A model generated the notes under the pieces. That model was given only the letters and a program-made list of their open reading frames with translations. It had not been told where the DNA came from and made no database searches. A stretch of 64,000 nucleotides of DNA from Desulforhopalus sp. IMCC35007 (GTDB lineage Bacteria > Desulfobacterota > Desulfobulbia > Desulfobulbales > Desulfocapsaceae), in contig NZ_SWCN01000003.1 of assembly GCF_005116575.1 (NCBI RefSeq), forward strand, positions 186,001-250,000. The letters run 5' to 3'. The first letter of the stretch is position 1, and every line of letters begins with the position of its first letter. Positions 32,121 to 41,641 of the stretch are shown one piece after another. The position numbers were made by a program, and so were the translations under genes.

Positions 32121-33137
32121 TCAATGTTTAATCGTAATCTTGCCAAAATGCTGACCACTAGAAAGGTGTTCTAGCGCATGGTGAATCTCATCAAACGCAA
32201 AAGTTCGGTCAATTGCGGGGTGAAGCCTGTGATGGGCAATTGCCTTGGCCATATTGGAGAAATCATCTCGGTTTCCGACGGTGATTCCTTGCAATCGAAC
32301 ATGGCGAGTCACAATAGGTCCGAGTGGTATGTCCATCTTTCCCCCAGCAAGCACGCCGATCAAACTTATCGTTCCCCCAGTTCGGATAGAGCGAAGGGAT
32401 TGAGGCAAAGTACCCTGTCCACCGACCTCGACAATATGGTCAACGCCATCTCCTCCCGCAATTTCGCGAACTCGTTTGCCCCACTCCGGGATGCTCCGAT
32501 AGTTAAGGGTTTCATCGACGCCCATTGCACGTACTTTCGACAATTTATCGTCACTGGATGAAATTAGAATCACATAAGCTCCAAGTATTTTTGCAAACTG
32601 CAAGGCAAAGAGCGAAACACCACCCGTACCCTGGACTAATACTTTATCACCGGGCTTGACACCACTTTCCGTCACCAACGCTCGCCATGCGGTCACTGCT
32701 GCAGTGGGAAGAGAAGAAGCTTCCAGGTCATCCAAGTGGACTGGAGCAAGCGCTACACCTCCTTCGGGGAGCACCATAAACTCAGCCATCGTTCCATCCA
32801 TTTCACATCCCAAGCTGAGCAAAAGTTTCTTCTTATTGGGCTCTCCTCCACGTATCCAACTTTGGAAGAAAAGCGGGCAAACACGGTCTCCAACCCTTAG
32901 GTGCTTGACCCCCTCGCCCAGGGATTCGACAATACCAACACCATCGCTAAGCATGATCAACGGTAGGGTTTTCATCCTTGATCCATAACCACGCTCAGGA
33001 ACAATTAGGTCTCGGTAATTCAGGGCTGATGCTTTCATTTTTATACGTATTTCTCCTGGACCAGGTAGGGGATCCGGCCGCGAGCCTATACGCGCATTTT
33101 CCATAGACCAGTTATCTTCGACCTGAAACACTCTCAT
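32121..33137 (-). CDS. zinc-independent MDR-family NAD(P)-dependent oxidoreductase
   Basis: The 338-residue protein belongs to the medium-chain dehydrogenase/reductase superfamily. An N-terminal catalytic domain has IKMKASALNYRDLIVPERGY and VGIVESLGEGVKHLRVGDRV. A Rossmann domain has VLVQGTGGVSLFALQFAKIL, and GGTISLIGVLAGG lies near the end. The Cys/His/Cys ligands of zinc alcohol dehydrogenases are not in their usual places, so quinone- or enoyl-reductase-like activity is more likely than alcohol oxidation. GGAGG precedes the start. It may belong functionally with the fatty-acid genes further right, but the decayed integrase lies between them. Confidence 0.85.
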   Translation of the reverse strand: MRVFQVEDNWSMENARIGSRPDPLPGPGEIRIKMKASALNYRDLIVPERGYGSRMKTLPLIMLSDGVGIVESLGEGVKHLRVGDRVCPLFFQSWIRGGEPNKKKLLLSLGCEMDGTMAEFMVLPEGGVALAPVHLDDLEASSLPTAAVTAWRALVTESGVKPGDKVLVQGTGGVSLFALQFAKILGAYVILISSSDDKLSKVRAMGVDETLNYRSIPEWGKRVREIAGGDGVDHIVEVGGQGTLPQSLRSIRTGGTISLIGVLAGGKMDIPLGPIVTRHVRLQGITVGNRDDFSNMAKAIAHHRLHPAIDRTFAFDEIHHALEHLSSGQHFGKITIKH

Positions 33138-33572
33138 CTTATCCTCCTGTTTTAGCTGATGTCTTAGACATATAAAGTGGTCCTGGAAAATTGTACAAGT
33201 CTTTAGGTGAAAAATCCGTTCCCGAATAACTTTAAAGATGGGCCGACAAGAGGGACAAACAATGATTCAAAAATGATTTCAACCCTGCAAGATTTCCATT
33301 GGCAAGCCTTGGTGAGAGACCCCCCTGCATAGATCGAGCTTCTTCCTGAGCGTTTTGGCCTTGGGAATGGCCTAATATTACTCCCAAAAAGGAGCAAAAT
33401 TGCTCTTTTGCAAATCCGAAATTGTCTCAGAAAAATAGCGGGTGATGGAGCATTTTGGATCCTTGATTGTTCCTGAACCAGTCAGTACTCTTTGCCAGCC
33501 TTTCCTAATTATCATCGTGTATACTTCATCAAGGGCATTTTTGCCAAAAACCACTACAAAAAGAGGTGCAAT

Positions 33573-34412
33573 ATGAAAGTATCCCAAGCGGTCGATTTCC
33601 ATCTGCAGTATCACCAAGCCAACTCCAAATAAAAAATACCGTCAAGACCTGTGAGTTCGTCCTCAATCGTTTCGCTGCTAAATTCAGTAAGCGTGATTTA
33701 GCCAGCATATCCCAGGAAGAAGTCCTCGAATTTCTGTTAACGCTAACGAAAGACAACAAACAGGCGACCAAAAGGAACCGTTACTCGGTACTCGCATCAT
33801 TCTACAACTTCAGCATCAGCACTGGCCTCTCCCGGCGCTTACCAATCCTTGCAATACTTCTGTCATTAGACAAATATTCAAGCGTCCCCAAGCTATCCAG
33901 TGGAATATCGTCGATAAGGAAACTGTCGATGAGATCATCTTTCGGACCATGAACACCCGGACAGGCTCATCCTTGAACTCATGGCCCGGGGCGGCATGAG
34001 AGTTGGCGAAGTCCTGAAACTGGCTCCAGCTGATATCCAAGAAAGAAGCCTGACTATTCAAAGCCCTAAAAGTGGCCGTGTCGGGGAGACTGTTTATGTT
34101 CCACGAAAAATCTTGGTAATGTTAACCGGCTATGTAAAATCCAAGGATATAGGAATCAGTGACCGAATTTTTCCGATTTCATATGTTGCTGCATGGTCGA
34201 TGGTAAAGAAAGCAGGCCAGCTCGTAGACATTGAACTACGGCCTGATGATCTAAGGCGTCATGCTGCGTCATATGCTTCTAGATCCGGCACTCCTCTTGA
34301 AATTGTTAGTAAGGTCATTTTGCGACTTGCGGATTTGTCGACTACCCAGAGGTACCTCGGCAAGGTGAATGATTCAGAAGCAATCAGATGGATTGAAACG
34401 CTCTACGGTTGA
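33573..34412 (+). pseudogene. decayed tyrosine integrase
   Basis: Fragments in different frames reconstruct one phage-type integrase. MKVSQAVDFHLQYHQANSK starts at 33573 with AGAGGTG upstream and is broken at about 33630. NTVKTCEFVLNRFAAKFSKR follows. A further shift near 33825-33835 is needed to continue as SPLTNPCNTSVIRQIFKRPQ, and another near 33960 leads into LILELMARGGMRVGEVLKLA. The catalytic end is recognisable (DLRRHAASYA, STTQRYLGK). It marks an older mobile island nested in the cargo, between the MDR gene and the fatty-acid operon. The stretch 33138-33572 before it holds only small hairpins. Confidence 0.85.
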
Positions 34413-34862
34413 TCAGGGATAAATGCAGACAGGGGGAGGTATGTCAGGTCTCCCCCTGTGCTATTTCCATTAATACTTTCCTCTTATGAACAACAGTAAG
34501 AATGTTAACATGATGGGAAAATCGATTATTATGAGATTTGGCCTGGCAATCTCAATTTATTGGTACTCAGAAAAAATCCTGCAGTGCAGTCAGCTCCGAT
34601 TTCTCGACTTTCCATGATTGTATTAACATGTTACTCTCCAGGCATCTTTTCATTTTGCATTGAGTGCAAGACTCATACTGTTTTGCCTGCGTTTGATTTT
34701 GACAATCCAATCACTGGCGATCGGTCAAGATAGATCACAATGATATACATCCAATTCCAGCAGAATTACGCTCGTCTTTGAATGAAAGAACCGAACCGCT
34801 CTTTTGTCTCTAGAGCTATAAGGCTGGATGGTCAGGAACTAGAAGCAGGCGCCGAACAAGTC
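34413..34862. other. intergenic stretch without recognisable gene
   Basis: This 450-base AT-rich region between the decayed integrase and the SDR gene shows no convincing frame on either strand. Its only clear structure is the hairpin at 34429-34459. It may be leftover island DNA. Confidence 0.5.
34429..34459 (+). terminator. strong hairpin after decayed integrase, no T-run
   Basis: ACAGGGGGAG (34429-34438) pairs with CTCCCCCTGT (34450-34459) over 10 bp with an 11-base loop. It lies 17 bases after the integrase remnant's stop, but only a weak GCTATTT follows, so termination is uncertain. Confidence 0.5.
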
Positions 34863-35630
34863 TTACTTCGCTGACATTCGAATAGCTCCATCGAGGCGGA
34901 TTACCTCGCCGTTCAAATAGGCGTTTTCGACGATGTGGCACACCATCGCTGCATATTCCGCAGGCTTGCCCAGTCTTGACGGGAACGGGACCGTCTTGCC
35001 CAGAGAATCCTGTACTTCCTGCGGCAGTCCAAGCAGCATCGGCGTTTCGAAAATACCTGGGGCAATGGTCATAACCCGGATGCCAGAGCGCGCCAATTCA
35101 CGTGCCAGTGGCAATGTCATCGCGACCACTCCACCTTTCGAACCGGCATAGGCGGCCTGACCTATCTGGCCGTCGAAGGCTGCGACAGAGGCGGTATTGA
35201 CAATGATTCCCCTCTCGCCGTCGGCGTTTGGTTGTCCTTTGCTCATCACGTCCGCCGCAAGCCGAACCATGTTGAAGGTTCCAATCAAGTTGACGTTGAT
35301 GACCTGGATAAAAGTGCTCAGCTGGTGCGGGTGGTCACGACCTACAACCCTTTCTCCTGTTGCAATTCCCGCACAGTTCACCAACCCATGCAGGCCGCCG
35401 AACTTGCTCACCGCCGCGTTTATGCACGCTTTCGCGCTCTCTTCACTGGTAATATCCGTCTGAACGAAGTGGGCACCGGTACCCAGTTCGGCCTGAACAG
35501 CATCACCGGCAGACTGGTTGACGTCTGCCAGCACGACTTTGCCACCGCCGTTTACTATCATTCGAGCCGTGGCTGCACCTAGGCCTGAAACACCGCCGGT
35601 CACGACAAATACGCTGTCTTGAATCTTCAT
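34863..35630 (-). CDS. short-chain dehydrogenase, probable 3-hydroxyacyl-CoA dehydrogenase (HSD10-like)
   Basis: The 255-residue SDR has the cofactor loop [14 protein letters not shown] near residue 11, the [15 protein letters not shown] segment, catalytic Ser in [20 protein letters not shown], the YAGSKGGV YxxxK motif, and [14 protein letters not shown]. The sequence resembles type 2 3-hydroxyacyl-CoA dehydrogenases. Context with acyl-CoA dehydrogenase, thiolase and acyl-CoA synthetase supports the oxidation of 3-hydroxyacyl-CoA to 3-ketoacyl-CoA. GGAGAATTTC precedes the start. It is the last gene of the operon. A small hairpin (35713-35732) separates it from the acyl-CoA dehydrogenase gene. 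Confidence 0.87.
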   Translation of the reverse strand: MKIQDSVFVVTGGVSGLGAATARMIVNGGGKVVLADVNQSAGDAVQAELGTGAHFVQTDITSEESAKACINAAVSKFGGLHGLVNCAGIATGERVVGRDHPHQLSTFIQVINVNLIGTFNMVRLAADVMSKGQPNADGERGIIVNTASVAAFDGQIGQAAYAGSKGGVVAMTLPLARELARSGIRVMTIAPGIFETPMLLGLPQEVQDSLGKTVPFPSRLGKPAEYAAMVCHIVENAYLNGEVIRLDGAIRMSAK

Positions 35631-35732
35631 TTTGAAATTCTCCAGTGTGCTTAAGATGCAGGGATAAGCCCGATTTCGCCCTCCTCTACCTTCCTTTGAG
35701 CGATTTTCGAGCGTAATATAGTTATATATTAC

Positions 35733-37457
35733 CTAGAAAATGTACCTTTCTGCCTGGCTGGTGGCTTTAGCAATCAGTCGTTTGGCCGCAAGCAGGCCGT
35801 TAGTCTTATAGGAAGTTACAGCTTCCATTGCGGCGAGCGACGCACTATCGCCAATGAACGCCGCACATTTTTCAGCGGCATTGACAAAGTGCTGTCTCGC
35901 GGTAAATGTACACAACGTGATCACTGCCCGATACTGTTCCTGCTTCGTCCCCGTTGCCGCCATAGCGGACTTTTCCGCTCGTAGCACGGCGCTTTCCAGA
36001 CCGAATATCTGGATTGCCACATCAGCTAGTGCCAGGAGGATTTCCTGTTCGCCACTAATCCTGGTACCAAACACTTTGACAATATGATCGGTGAGATCCA
36101 GATAAGTCCGTTTCATCTCTTGCAAAAGGTGTTTTTCCACAGCATAGTTTCCCGTCTCGGCAGTCTCAATGGTTAGGTCAAGTGCCTTTCCGACGATTCC
36201 TTTGCGAATCAAAAGTCCGGGGATCAGTATGCGATTTATCTCGTTGGTCCCCTCATAGATCCTCTGCACCCGTTCATCACGATATAGTTGCTCGATGGGA
36301 TACTCGGCGATGTAGCCGTACCCACCGTGTACCTGCAGCATTTCATCAATGCTTTTTGCGGCCGTCTCGCTGCAAAAAACCTTCGTAAGGGCGCATTCTG
36401 CCGCGTACTCCTCGATCCCCTTCAGGTATTCGATGTAATAGTTTCCAATGCCTTTGTCGATGGTTGCCAAACGATCATCAATCAGCCCCGCCAGTCGATA
36501 GACGACGGCTTCGGAGGCAAAAGTCATAGCCGTCACATCGGCGAGCTTTTCCTGGATGGCCCCGAAACTGCTGATGGGAACATTGAACTGCTGGCGTTCA
36601 TTTGCGTAACGAGCGCCTTCGGACAGGGCATATTTTTCCTGTCCCACACAGAACGCCCCGAGCTTGAAACGTCCGATGTTTAAAACGTTGAAAGCGATCT
36701 TATGTCCCTTACCGATCTCACCAAGAACATTCTCAACCGGCACCCGGACGTTATCCAGTATGATCTGGCGGGTGGAAGATCCGTGCATACCCATTTTTCT
36801 TTCTTCCGGGCCAAGCTCCAGACCGGCAAAGGTGTTCTCCACCAGAAAGGCGGTAAAGTGAACCTTGTCGACCTTGGCGAAGATGGTAAACAGGTCGGCG
36901 AATCCGGCATTAGAGCTGAATTGCTTGGTGCCATTGAGGACATAGTGGCTGCCGTCCTCGGAAAGCATCGCCGTCGTTTTCGCACCCAGTGCATCGGAAC
37001 CGGAGCCCGGTTCGGTCAGGCAATAGGCGCCGATCATTTCCGCGTGGATCAGCTTCCCGAGATAGCGATCCTTCTGCAGAGCGGTGCCGTAAAACACCAA
37101 CGGCAACATGCCGATCCCGGTATGAACCATATAGGACAGGCCAAAATTCCGGGCAAAGGCCATTTTTTCCATAACCAGCATGCTGGTCGCCTTGTCGAGT
37201 TCCAGACCGCCGTACTGTTCCGGCGCATCAATCATCATTAATCCGAGCTCGGCGCATTCTTTTAGTTTTTGAACCACCAGATCGAAATTCTTCGACTCGA
37301 TCTCCTTGTTGATTGGCAGGATTTCGTTCAATACGAAGTGCTCGGTGGTTTCGGCAATTTGTTTATGTTCGTCTGTGAAATCTTCTGGAGTAAATACATC
37401 CAGGCAATTGATGTTCTTCACCAGGTATTCACCACCGCTGTAAACTTTTTGAGCCAT
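35733..37457 (-). CDS. acyl-CoA dehydrogenase, long form
   Basis: The 574-residue flavoprotein has the full acyl-CoA dehydrogenase core: GAYCLTEPGSGSDALGAKTT, GTKQFSSNAGFADLFTIFAK, KMGMHGSSTRQIILDNVRVP and MLQVHGGYGYIAEYPIEQLY. YEGTNEINRILIPGLLIRKG follows. A C-terminal extension of about 150 residues is typical of the VLCAD/TIGR-type long forms. The EGTNE segment carries a likely catalytic Glu. It would oxidise acyl-CoA to enoyl-CoA and pass electrons to an ETF, which is not encoded nearby. AAGGA precedes the start. It lies between the acyl-CoA synthetase gene and the SDR gene. Confidence 0.92.
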   Translation of the reverse strand: MAQKVYSGGEYLVKNINCLDVFTPEDFTDEHKQIAETTEHFVLNEILPINKEIESKNFDLVVQKLKECAELGLMMIDAPEQYGGLELDKATSMLVMEKMAFARNFGLSYMVHTGIGMLPLVFYGTALQKDRYLGKLIHAEMIGAYCLTEPGSGSDALGAKTTAMLSEDGSHYVLNGTKQFSSNAGFADLFTIFAKVDKVHFTAFLVENTFAGLELGPEERKMGMHGSSTRQIILDNVRVPVENVLGEIGKGHKIAFNVLNIGRFKLGAFCVGQEKYALSEGARYANERQQFNVPISSFGAIQEKLADVTAMTFASEAVVYRLAGLIDDRLATIDKGIGNYYIEYLKGIEEYAAECALTKVFCSETAAKSIDEMLQVHGGYGYIAEYPIEQLYRDERVQRIYEGTNEINRILIPGLLIRKGIVGKALDLTIETAETGNYAVEKHLLQEMKRTYLDLTDHIVKVFGTRISGEQEILLALADVAIQIFGLESAVLRAEKSAMAATGTKQEQYRAVITLCTFTARQHFVNAAEKCAAFIGDSASLAAMEAVTSYKTNGLLAAKRLIAKATSQAERYIF

Positions 37458-37497
37458 GATTATTCCTTTTAATTATCCCGGACACACCACAGGACGG

Positions 37498-39141
37498 TTA
37501 ACTGAAAATTTCCTTAAAGGATTCCCTCATTTGGCGTTTAAGGATTTTGCCGGTCGGTGTCTTGGGGAGTGCTTCGACAAAGATAATCTTTTTCGGGACT
37601 TTGAAAGATGAAAGGTTCTTTTTGCAGTGCTCGATGATCTCCGCTTCCGTGGCTGTGGCCCCCTCCTTGAGCTTGATAACCGCTGCCACCGCCTCCACCC
37701 ATCGGGGATGATTCAGACCGACCACGGCCACCTCCTGCACGGCCGGGTGGAGGAATACAGCCTCCTCGACCTCCCTGGAAGCAACGTTCTCGCCACCAGT
37801 TTTGATCATGTCTTTTTTTCGGTCCACCACGGTGATGTAGCGGTCCTCGTCGAGGGCGCCCAAATCCCCGGAATGGAACCAGCCACCTGTCATCGCGGCT
37901 TCGGTCTTATCTGGTTCCTTGAAATACATGGTCATGACATGGGGCCCGCGGCCACATATCTCTCCGGGTACGTCGATCCCATTGATTTCATTGCCATCCT
38001 CATCTTCGATGCGAGACTCCATATGCAGACCGGCCATGCCGGCAGAACCGATCTTCGCTTGGGCATCTTCGGCCTTGAGGATGCAATGGTACGGCGCCAG
38101 CTCGGTCTGTCCGTAATAGTTATAGACCCCGGCCTTGGGGAATTTCTCCAGGATCTCCCTGAGGATCTCCCGCGGCATGATAGAAGCGCCATAGTAACAT
38201 TTCACCAGGCTGGAAAGATTATATTTTCCGAAATCTGGATGTCGGAGCATACCGATCCAGACTGTTGGCGGTGCAAAGAACATGGTCGCTTTCCAGGTCT
38301 GGATAGCGGCCAGTATCTTACCGATATCAGGGCTCATGAGAATGTTGGTGCCGCCGATCCAGAATACCGGATTCATGAATACGTCCCGCTGGGCGCAATG
38401 GTAAATGGGCAGCGCATTGATGTTGATATCAGTATGGTCATACTTGCCGTCAATAATGCAGCCCATGTATTCAGCGATCAAGGCCTGGTTGCTGATGATC
38501 ACCCCCTTTGGCAAGGATTCGGTGCCACTAGTGTAGGTCATCTGGACCGGATCCTCGATCCGCAGTATGACATCGGGCTCTGTTGTTGGCGCCGAAGAGT
38601 ACCAGGCGGTGTAGTCGACAAACCCTTTGGGTGCAGGCAGTCCAGCCCCTTGATCGGACCAGATCAAATGTTTTACCTGTGGCATTTTGTTCAACACCCC
38701 CTTCACATTGTCATAAAGGCTATCTTCAACTATAAAAACGGTGCTTTCCGAGTGGTTGATACAAAAGGCGATGTCATCGTCTCTCAGCAGGTAATTGACA
38801 GCCAGATAAATTGCCCCGATCTTGGCACAACCCAACCAAGTCAGGACATGATGGTGGGTATTGTGGGCCAGTATGGCCACGCGATCATATTTTTTCACTC
38901 CCAGTCTGGTGAGGGCGTTGGCTGCCTGGTTGCACTGGTCTTCCAACTGACTGTAAGTCAGACTCATGTCGTTGAACACCAGAGCCTTCTTGTCAGGATA
39001 ATGATACCGGGTCCGACGGACCATATCGGCGATGACCCACCTGTTGATCCGGTTGTTCCGATTCATGATGAAATCGATATTTTCTTGGCTAATAGTGCTG
39101 TACCGAAGTTTTTCCTGTTCCGAGAGTGGATCATAGATCAT
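37498..39141 (-). CDS. acyl-CoA synthetase (AMP-forming)
   Basis: The 547-residue enzyme belongs to the ANL superfamily and would activate a fatty or other carboxylic acid to its CoA thioester with ATP. Key motifs are the P-loop-like MTYTSGTESLPKGVIISNQA, GVYNYYGQTELAPYH, the ATP-binding GWFHSGDLGALDEDRYITVV hinge with DRKKDMIKTGGENV, and the catalytic Lys in LPKTPTGKILKRQMRE. The start at 39141 (MIYDPL) has GGAGG upstream; a GTG at 39156 is less likely. It is in the TetR-led operon after the thiolase gene. Substrate chain length cannot be read from the sequence. Confidence 0.92.
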   Translation of the reverse strand: MIYDPLSEQEKLRYSTISQENIDFIMNRNNRINRWVIADMVRRTRYHYPDKKALVFNDMSLTYSQLEDQCNQAANALTRLGVKKYDRVAILAHNTHHHVLTWLGCAKIGAIYLAVNYLLRDDDIAFCINHSESTVFIVEDSLYDNVKGVLNKMPQVKHLIWSDQGAGLPAPKGFVDYTAWYSSAPTTEPDVILRIEDPVQMTYTSGTESLPKGVIISNQALIAEYMGCIIDGKYDHTDININALPIYHCAQRDVFMNPVFWIGGTNILMSPDIGKILAAIQTWKATMFFAPPTVWIGMLRHPDFGKYNLSSLVKCYYGASIMPREILREILEKFPKAGVYNYYGQTELAPYHCILKAEDAQAKIGSAGMAGLHMESRIEDEDGNEINGIDVPGEICGRGPHVMTMYFKEPDKTEAAMTGGWFHSGDLGALDEDRYITVVDRKKDMIKTGGENVASREVEEAVFLHPAVQEVAVVGLNHPRWVEAVAAVIKLKEGATATEAEIIEHCKKNLSSFKVPKKIIFVEALPKTPTGKILKRQMRESFKEIFS

Positions 39142-39171
39142 GGTGTAGCCCTCCACAAAGAATAATTGTCT

Positions 39172-39212
39172 GTCCGGGGATTCCCGGACCAGATGCCGAT
39201 CCGGGGATTCCC
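39172..39212. repeat. 13-bp direct repeat with nested palindrome in operon gap
   Basis: TCCGGGGATTCCC occurs at 39173-39185 and 39200-39212. The first copy lies inside a 7-bp inverted repeat GTCCGGG/CCCGGAC (39172-39189). It sits between the thiolase stop and the acyl-CoA synthetase start and may be an RNA hairpin that adjusts expression within the operon. Confidence 0.6.
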
Positions 39213-39238
39213 AGATGACGGCACATCGAGAATCGGGT

Positions 39239-40489
39239 CTAACTCATTTCAATGGCGCAGGCCATGGATACTCCGCCGCCACCACACAGGGTGGCCAACC
39301 CCAAACATTTACCGCGTTTTTTCATCGCATACATCAGAGTTACCATTAGCCTGGCGCCGGTCGAGCCCACCGGGTGTCCCAGGCCAATGCCCGAGCCGTT
39401 GACGTTGGTGATTTCCCGGTTGAGGTCCAGTTCCTTTTCACAACCCAGGTACTGGGCGGCAAAGGCCTCGTTGACCTCAATGAGGTCAAAATCTTTTATT
39501 GTGAGGTTCGAAGACTTGAGCAGGTTGCGGACGGCAGGGACCGGTGACAGGCCCATGACTGAGGGATGACATGCCCCCCTGGCGACGGCTTTGATCCTGG
39601 CCAAAGGTTGCAGACCCAGTTCCTTAGCCTTGTCGGCGGACATAATGACCATGCCGGTGGATCCATCGTTGATGCCGCTGGAGTTGCCGGCGGTGACGGT
39701 ACCGATTTCAGGTATAAATGCCGGTGGCAGTTTGCGGAGCATATCCATGGTCATGCCGGGTTTGAAATGTTCGTCCTTGGCAAATACTAGAGAAGGTTTC
39801 TTTCTCTGGGGAACCTCCACCGGTACAATTTCGTCGGCAAAGGAACCGTCAAGGGTGGCCCGTTCCGCCTCATTATGGCTTCGCAGGGCGACCTCGTCCA
39901 TCTCTTCTCTACTGATACCCAGATGCTGAGCGACGAATTCGGCAGTGTGCCCCATGATATAGGGTTTGCCGACAAACATGCTGAGCGGCGGCTGGGTGGC
40001 GTCCACCGGGCCATCTTCAGGATGTGGAATGAGGTGGGAACCGCAATGGAGGGTATGGATGAGATTATCGACAAAAGTCTGATCCTGCAGGCGGCAACCC
40101 CATCGTGCTCCGGGAACCGAATAGGGAACGCTGGACATATGCTCGGTTCCACCAGCCAAGATGATGTCGGCCATGTCGGCCTGGATCATGGCCATACCTG
40201 AGATAGCGGCCTCCATACCCGAGATGCAGACCCGATTAATGGTTACAGCGGTAACAGTTTCTGGAATACCGGCAAGCAGCGAGCCGACCCGGGTCACATT
40301 CAAGGTGTCGGCTGATTCCATGCAGCAGCCGTAGCGTATATCGTCAATCATCACCGGATCGATGCCGGCCCGCCGGATGGCTTCTTTCATGGTGATACTT
40401 GCCAGAATGGCGCCGTTCAGGTCACGGAGGGTGCCGCCGAATGCGCCGATAGCGGTTCGGCATCCAGATACAATGACAACTTCTTTCAT
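39239..40489 (-). CDS. thiolase (acetyl-CoA C-acyltransferase)
   Basis: The 416-residue protein is a thiolase that cleaves 3-ketoacyl-CoA to acetyl-CoA or runs in reverse. The nucleophilic Cys is in TINRVCISGMEAAISG (about residue 90). The NVNGSGIGLGHPVGSTGARL His motif and the second Cys in LATLCGGGGVSMACAIE are near the C-terminus, and VNEAFAAQYLG precedes them. The start at 40489 (MKEVVIVSG) has GAGAGGA upstream; a longer frame to 40549 is less likely. It lies between the TetR gene and the acyl-CoA synthetase gene in the same operon. Confidence 0.93.
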   Translation of the reverse strand: MKEVVIVSGCRTAIGAFGGTLRDLNGAILASITMKEAIRRAGIDPVMIDDIRYGCCMESADTLNVTRVGSLLAGIPETVTAVTINRVCISGMEAAISGMAMIQADMADIILAGGTEHMSSVPYSVPGARWGCRLQDQTFVDNLIHTLHCGSHLIPHPEDGPVDATQPPLSMFVGKPYIMGHTAEFVAQHLGISREEMDEVALRSHNEAERATLDGSFADEIVPVEVPQRKKPSLVFAKDEHFKPGMTMDMLRKLPPAFIPEIGTVTAGNSSGINDGSTGMVIMSADKAKELGLQPLARIKAVARGACHPSVMGLSPVPAVRNLLKSSNLTIKDFDLIEVNEAFAAQYLGCEKELDLNREITNVNGSGIGLGHPVGSTGARLMVTLMYAMKKRGKCLGLATLCGGGGVSMACAIEMS

Positions 40490-40581
40490 GGTTCGATCCT
40501 CTCTTGAGTATTCGATATCCACAACCGGTTGACACCGGCGGCCAGACACCGGGTTAGAAAAAATTTCAGTTTTTCGTCAGG

Positions 40582-41175
40582 TTATCGTTTGATCCCGTTC
40601 AAAAGGAGCTCTGTTATGATCCTGGCAGCATCATTTGTCGAAACTGGTTCATTAAAAATGGCACGATTCAGGCACGAATGCTCTATGGTGCCGAAAATGG
40701 CATTGCGGATGTAGGCTGGCGGTATGTTGTCTCGAATTTCACCGCTAGCTATGCCTTCTTTGATAATATCGAGAAGGATCCGGTTGAACTGCCGTACCAG
40801 CTCATAGGCCTCACTGTGGAAATATTCTTCCGAATTCCGGACCTCCAGCAGGATTATCCTGGCAAACACACGGTGATTTGCATAGCGCTCGATGGAGGAC
40901 CAGATGATTTTTCTCAGTTTGTTCAGGGCTCCGTCGATCCCCTGCAGGTCACGGTCAATCTGGACCAAGAAATGATCGTAATGTTCCTTGAGGACGTGAT
41001 GCAGGATATCACGCTTGCCTTTAAAATACTTGTAGATCAGTCCTTCGGTAACTCCAGCAGCGACTGCGATATCTGAGATGGTGAGGGATTCGAAGGTCCG
41101 TTCCTCCAGCAGGGTTCTCAGCGCATCGATGATCTTCAATTTGCCTGGCGGACTGATGGCGACTGACGTTTGCAT
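40582..41175 (-). CDS. TetR/AcrR-family regulator of the fatty-acid operon
   Basis: This 197-residue protein has an N-terminal TetR helix-turn-helix (ALRTLLEERTFESLTISDIA, then AGVTEGLIYKYFKGKRDILH) and a helical C-terminal ligand domain with SIERYANHRVFARIILLEVR. It is the first gene of the minus-strand operon that continues with thiolase. TetR regulators of this type next to acyl-CoA genes often respond to acyl-CoA, which is inferred here. A 15-bp palindrome lies 8 bases upstream of the start and is a candidate autoregulatory operator. Confidence 0.9.
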   Translation of the reverse strand: MQTSVAISPPGKLKIIDALRTLLEERTFESLTISDIAVAAGVTEGLIYKYFKGKRDILHHVLKEHYDHFLVQIDRDLQGIDGALNKLRKIIWSSIERYANHRVFARIILLEVRNSEEYFHSEAYELVRQFNRILLDIIKEGIASGEIRDNIPPAYIRNAIFGTIEHSCLNRAIFNEPVSTNDAARIITELLLNGIKR

Positions 41176-41182
41176 AGATTTA

Positions 41183-41197
41183 GTAAAAAATATTTAC
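41183..41197. promoter_or_regulatory. TetR operator candidate
   Basis: GTAAAAAATATTTAC is a palindrome with 5-bp arms (GTAAA, TTTAC), 8 bases upstream of the tetR start codon and inside very AT-rich promoter DNA. It is well placed for autorepression. Confidence 0.5.
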
Positions 41198-41641
41198 CAC
41201 TATAGCATATAATAAATATAAATATATCGTATATATGATAATTTTTTGTGGCGATTAACATTGACACAGCAACAAATAAGTGAATATCATTTACCATGGA
41301 ATCAACATCTCGTCAAGATTGTACTTTCAGTGTCACCAAACCATCGGTTAAAGGCGAGTGAGCAAAAACCTCCCGGGGTTTCCTGACGATGCAGTTTTTT
41401 CCGGGCCTTGATCCGCCCTATCGTCTTCTCCGGATTTAGAGGTTTGCCCACCTTATCCCAGGACTGGAACTATTTTTTGTCGGTATTGAACGTCGCCACA
41501 CAAGTGCGATGTGTTGTGAGTCCTCGCCCCGGATAAAACGCCCTCTCTTCTTCTGTGAAAGAAAGTTGTGCTTAGCCACTGAATACGCTAAATTTCTCGA
41601 TTAATAGAATTTCTCATATATAACACCACTTGGAGCAAATT
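41198..41641. other. divergent promoter region with possible decayed coding remnant
   Basis: The left part is AT-rich promoter DNA for tetR. On the minus strand from about 41575 to 41305 a frame reads SFTEEERAFYPGRGLTTHRT, then NTDKK, a TAG codon, and WDKVGKPLNPEKTIGRIKAR. It has the look of a real but broken protein, perhaps part of a lost transposon or enzyme gene. The family is not recognised. The promoter for the plus-strand acetyl-CoA hydrolase gene should lie near 41590-41630. Confidence 0.35.

Noticed and set aside
31865-32131. 88-residue plus-strand frame between the ArsR and MDR genes
   Set aside because: It overlaps the end of the MDR gene on the other strand and has no recognisable content.
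33573-34412. Integrase fragments considered as another recoded gene
   Set aside because: At least three indels and a TAA codon are involved; ordinary decay is the simpler explanation.
37627-39165. 512-residue plus-strand frame opposite the acyl-CoA synthetase gene
   Set aside because: It is the antisense shadow of a well-supported GC-rich gene; its translation shows no domain.
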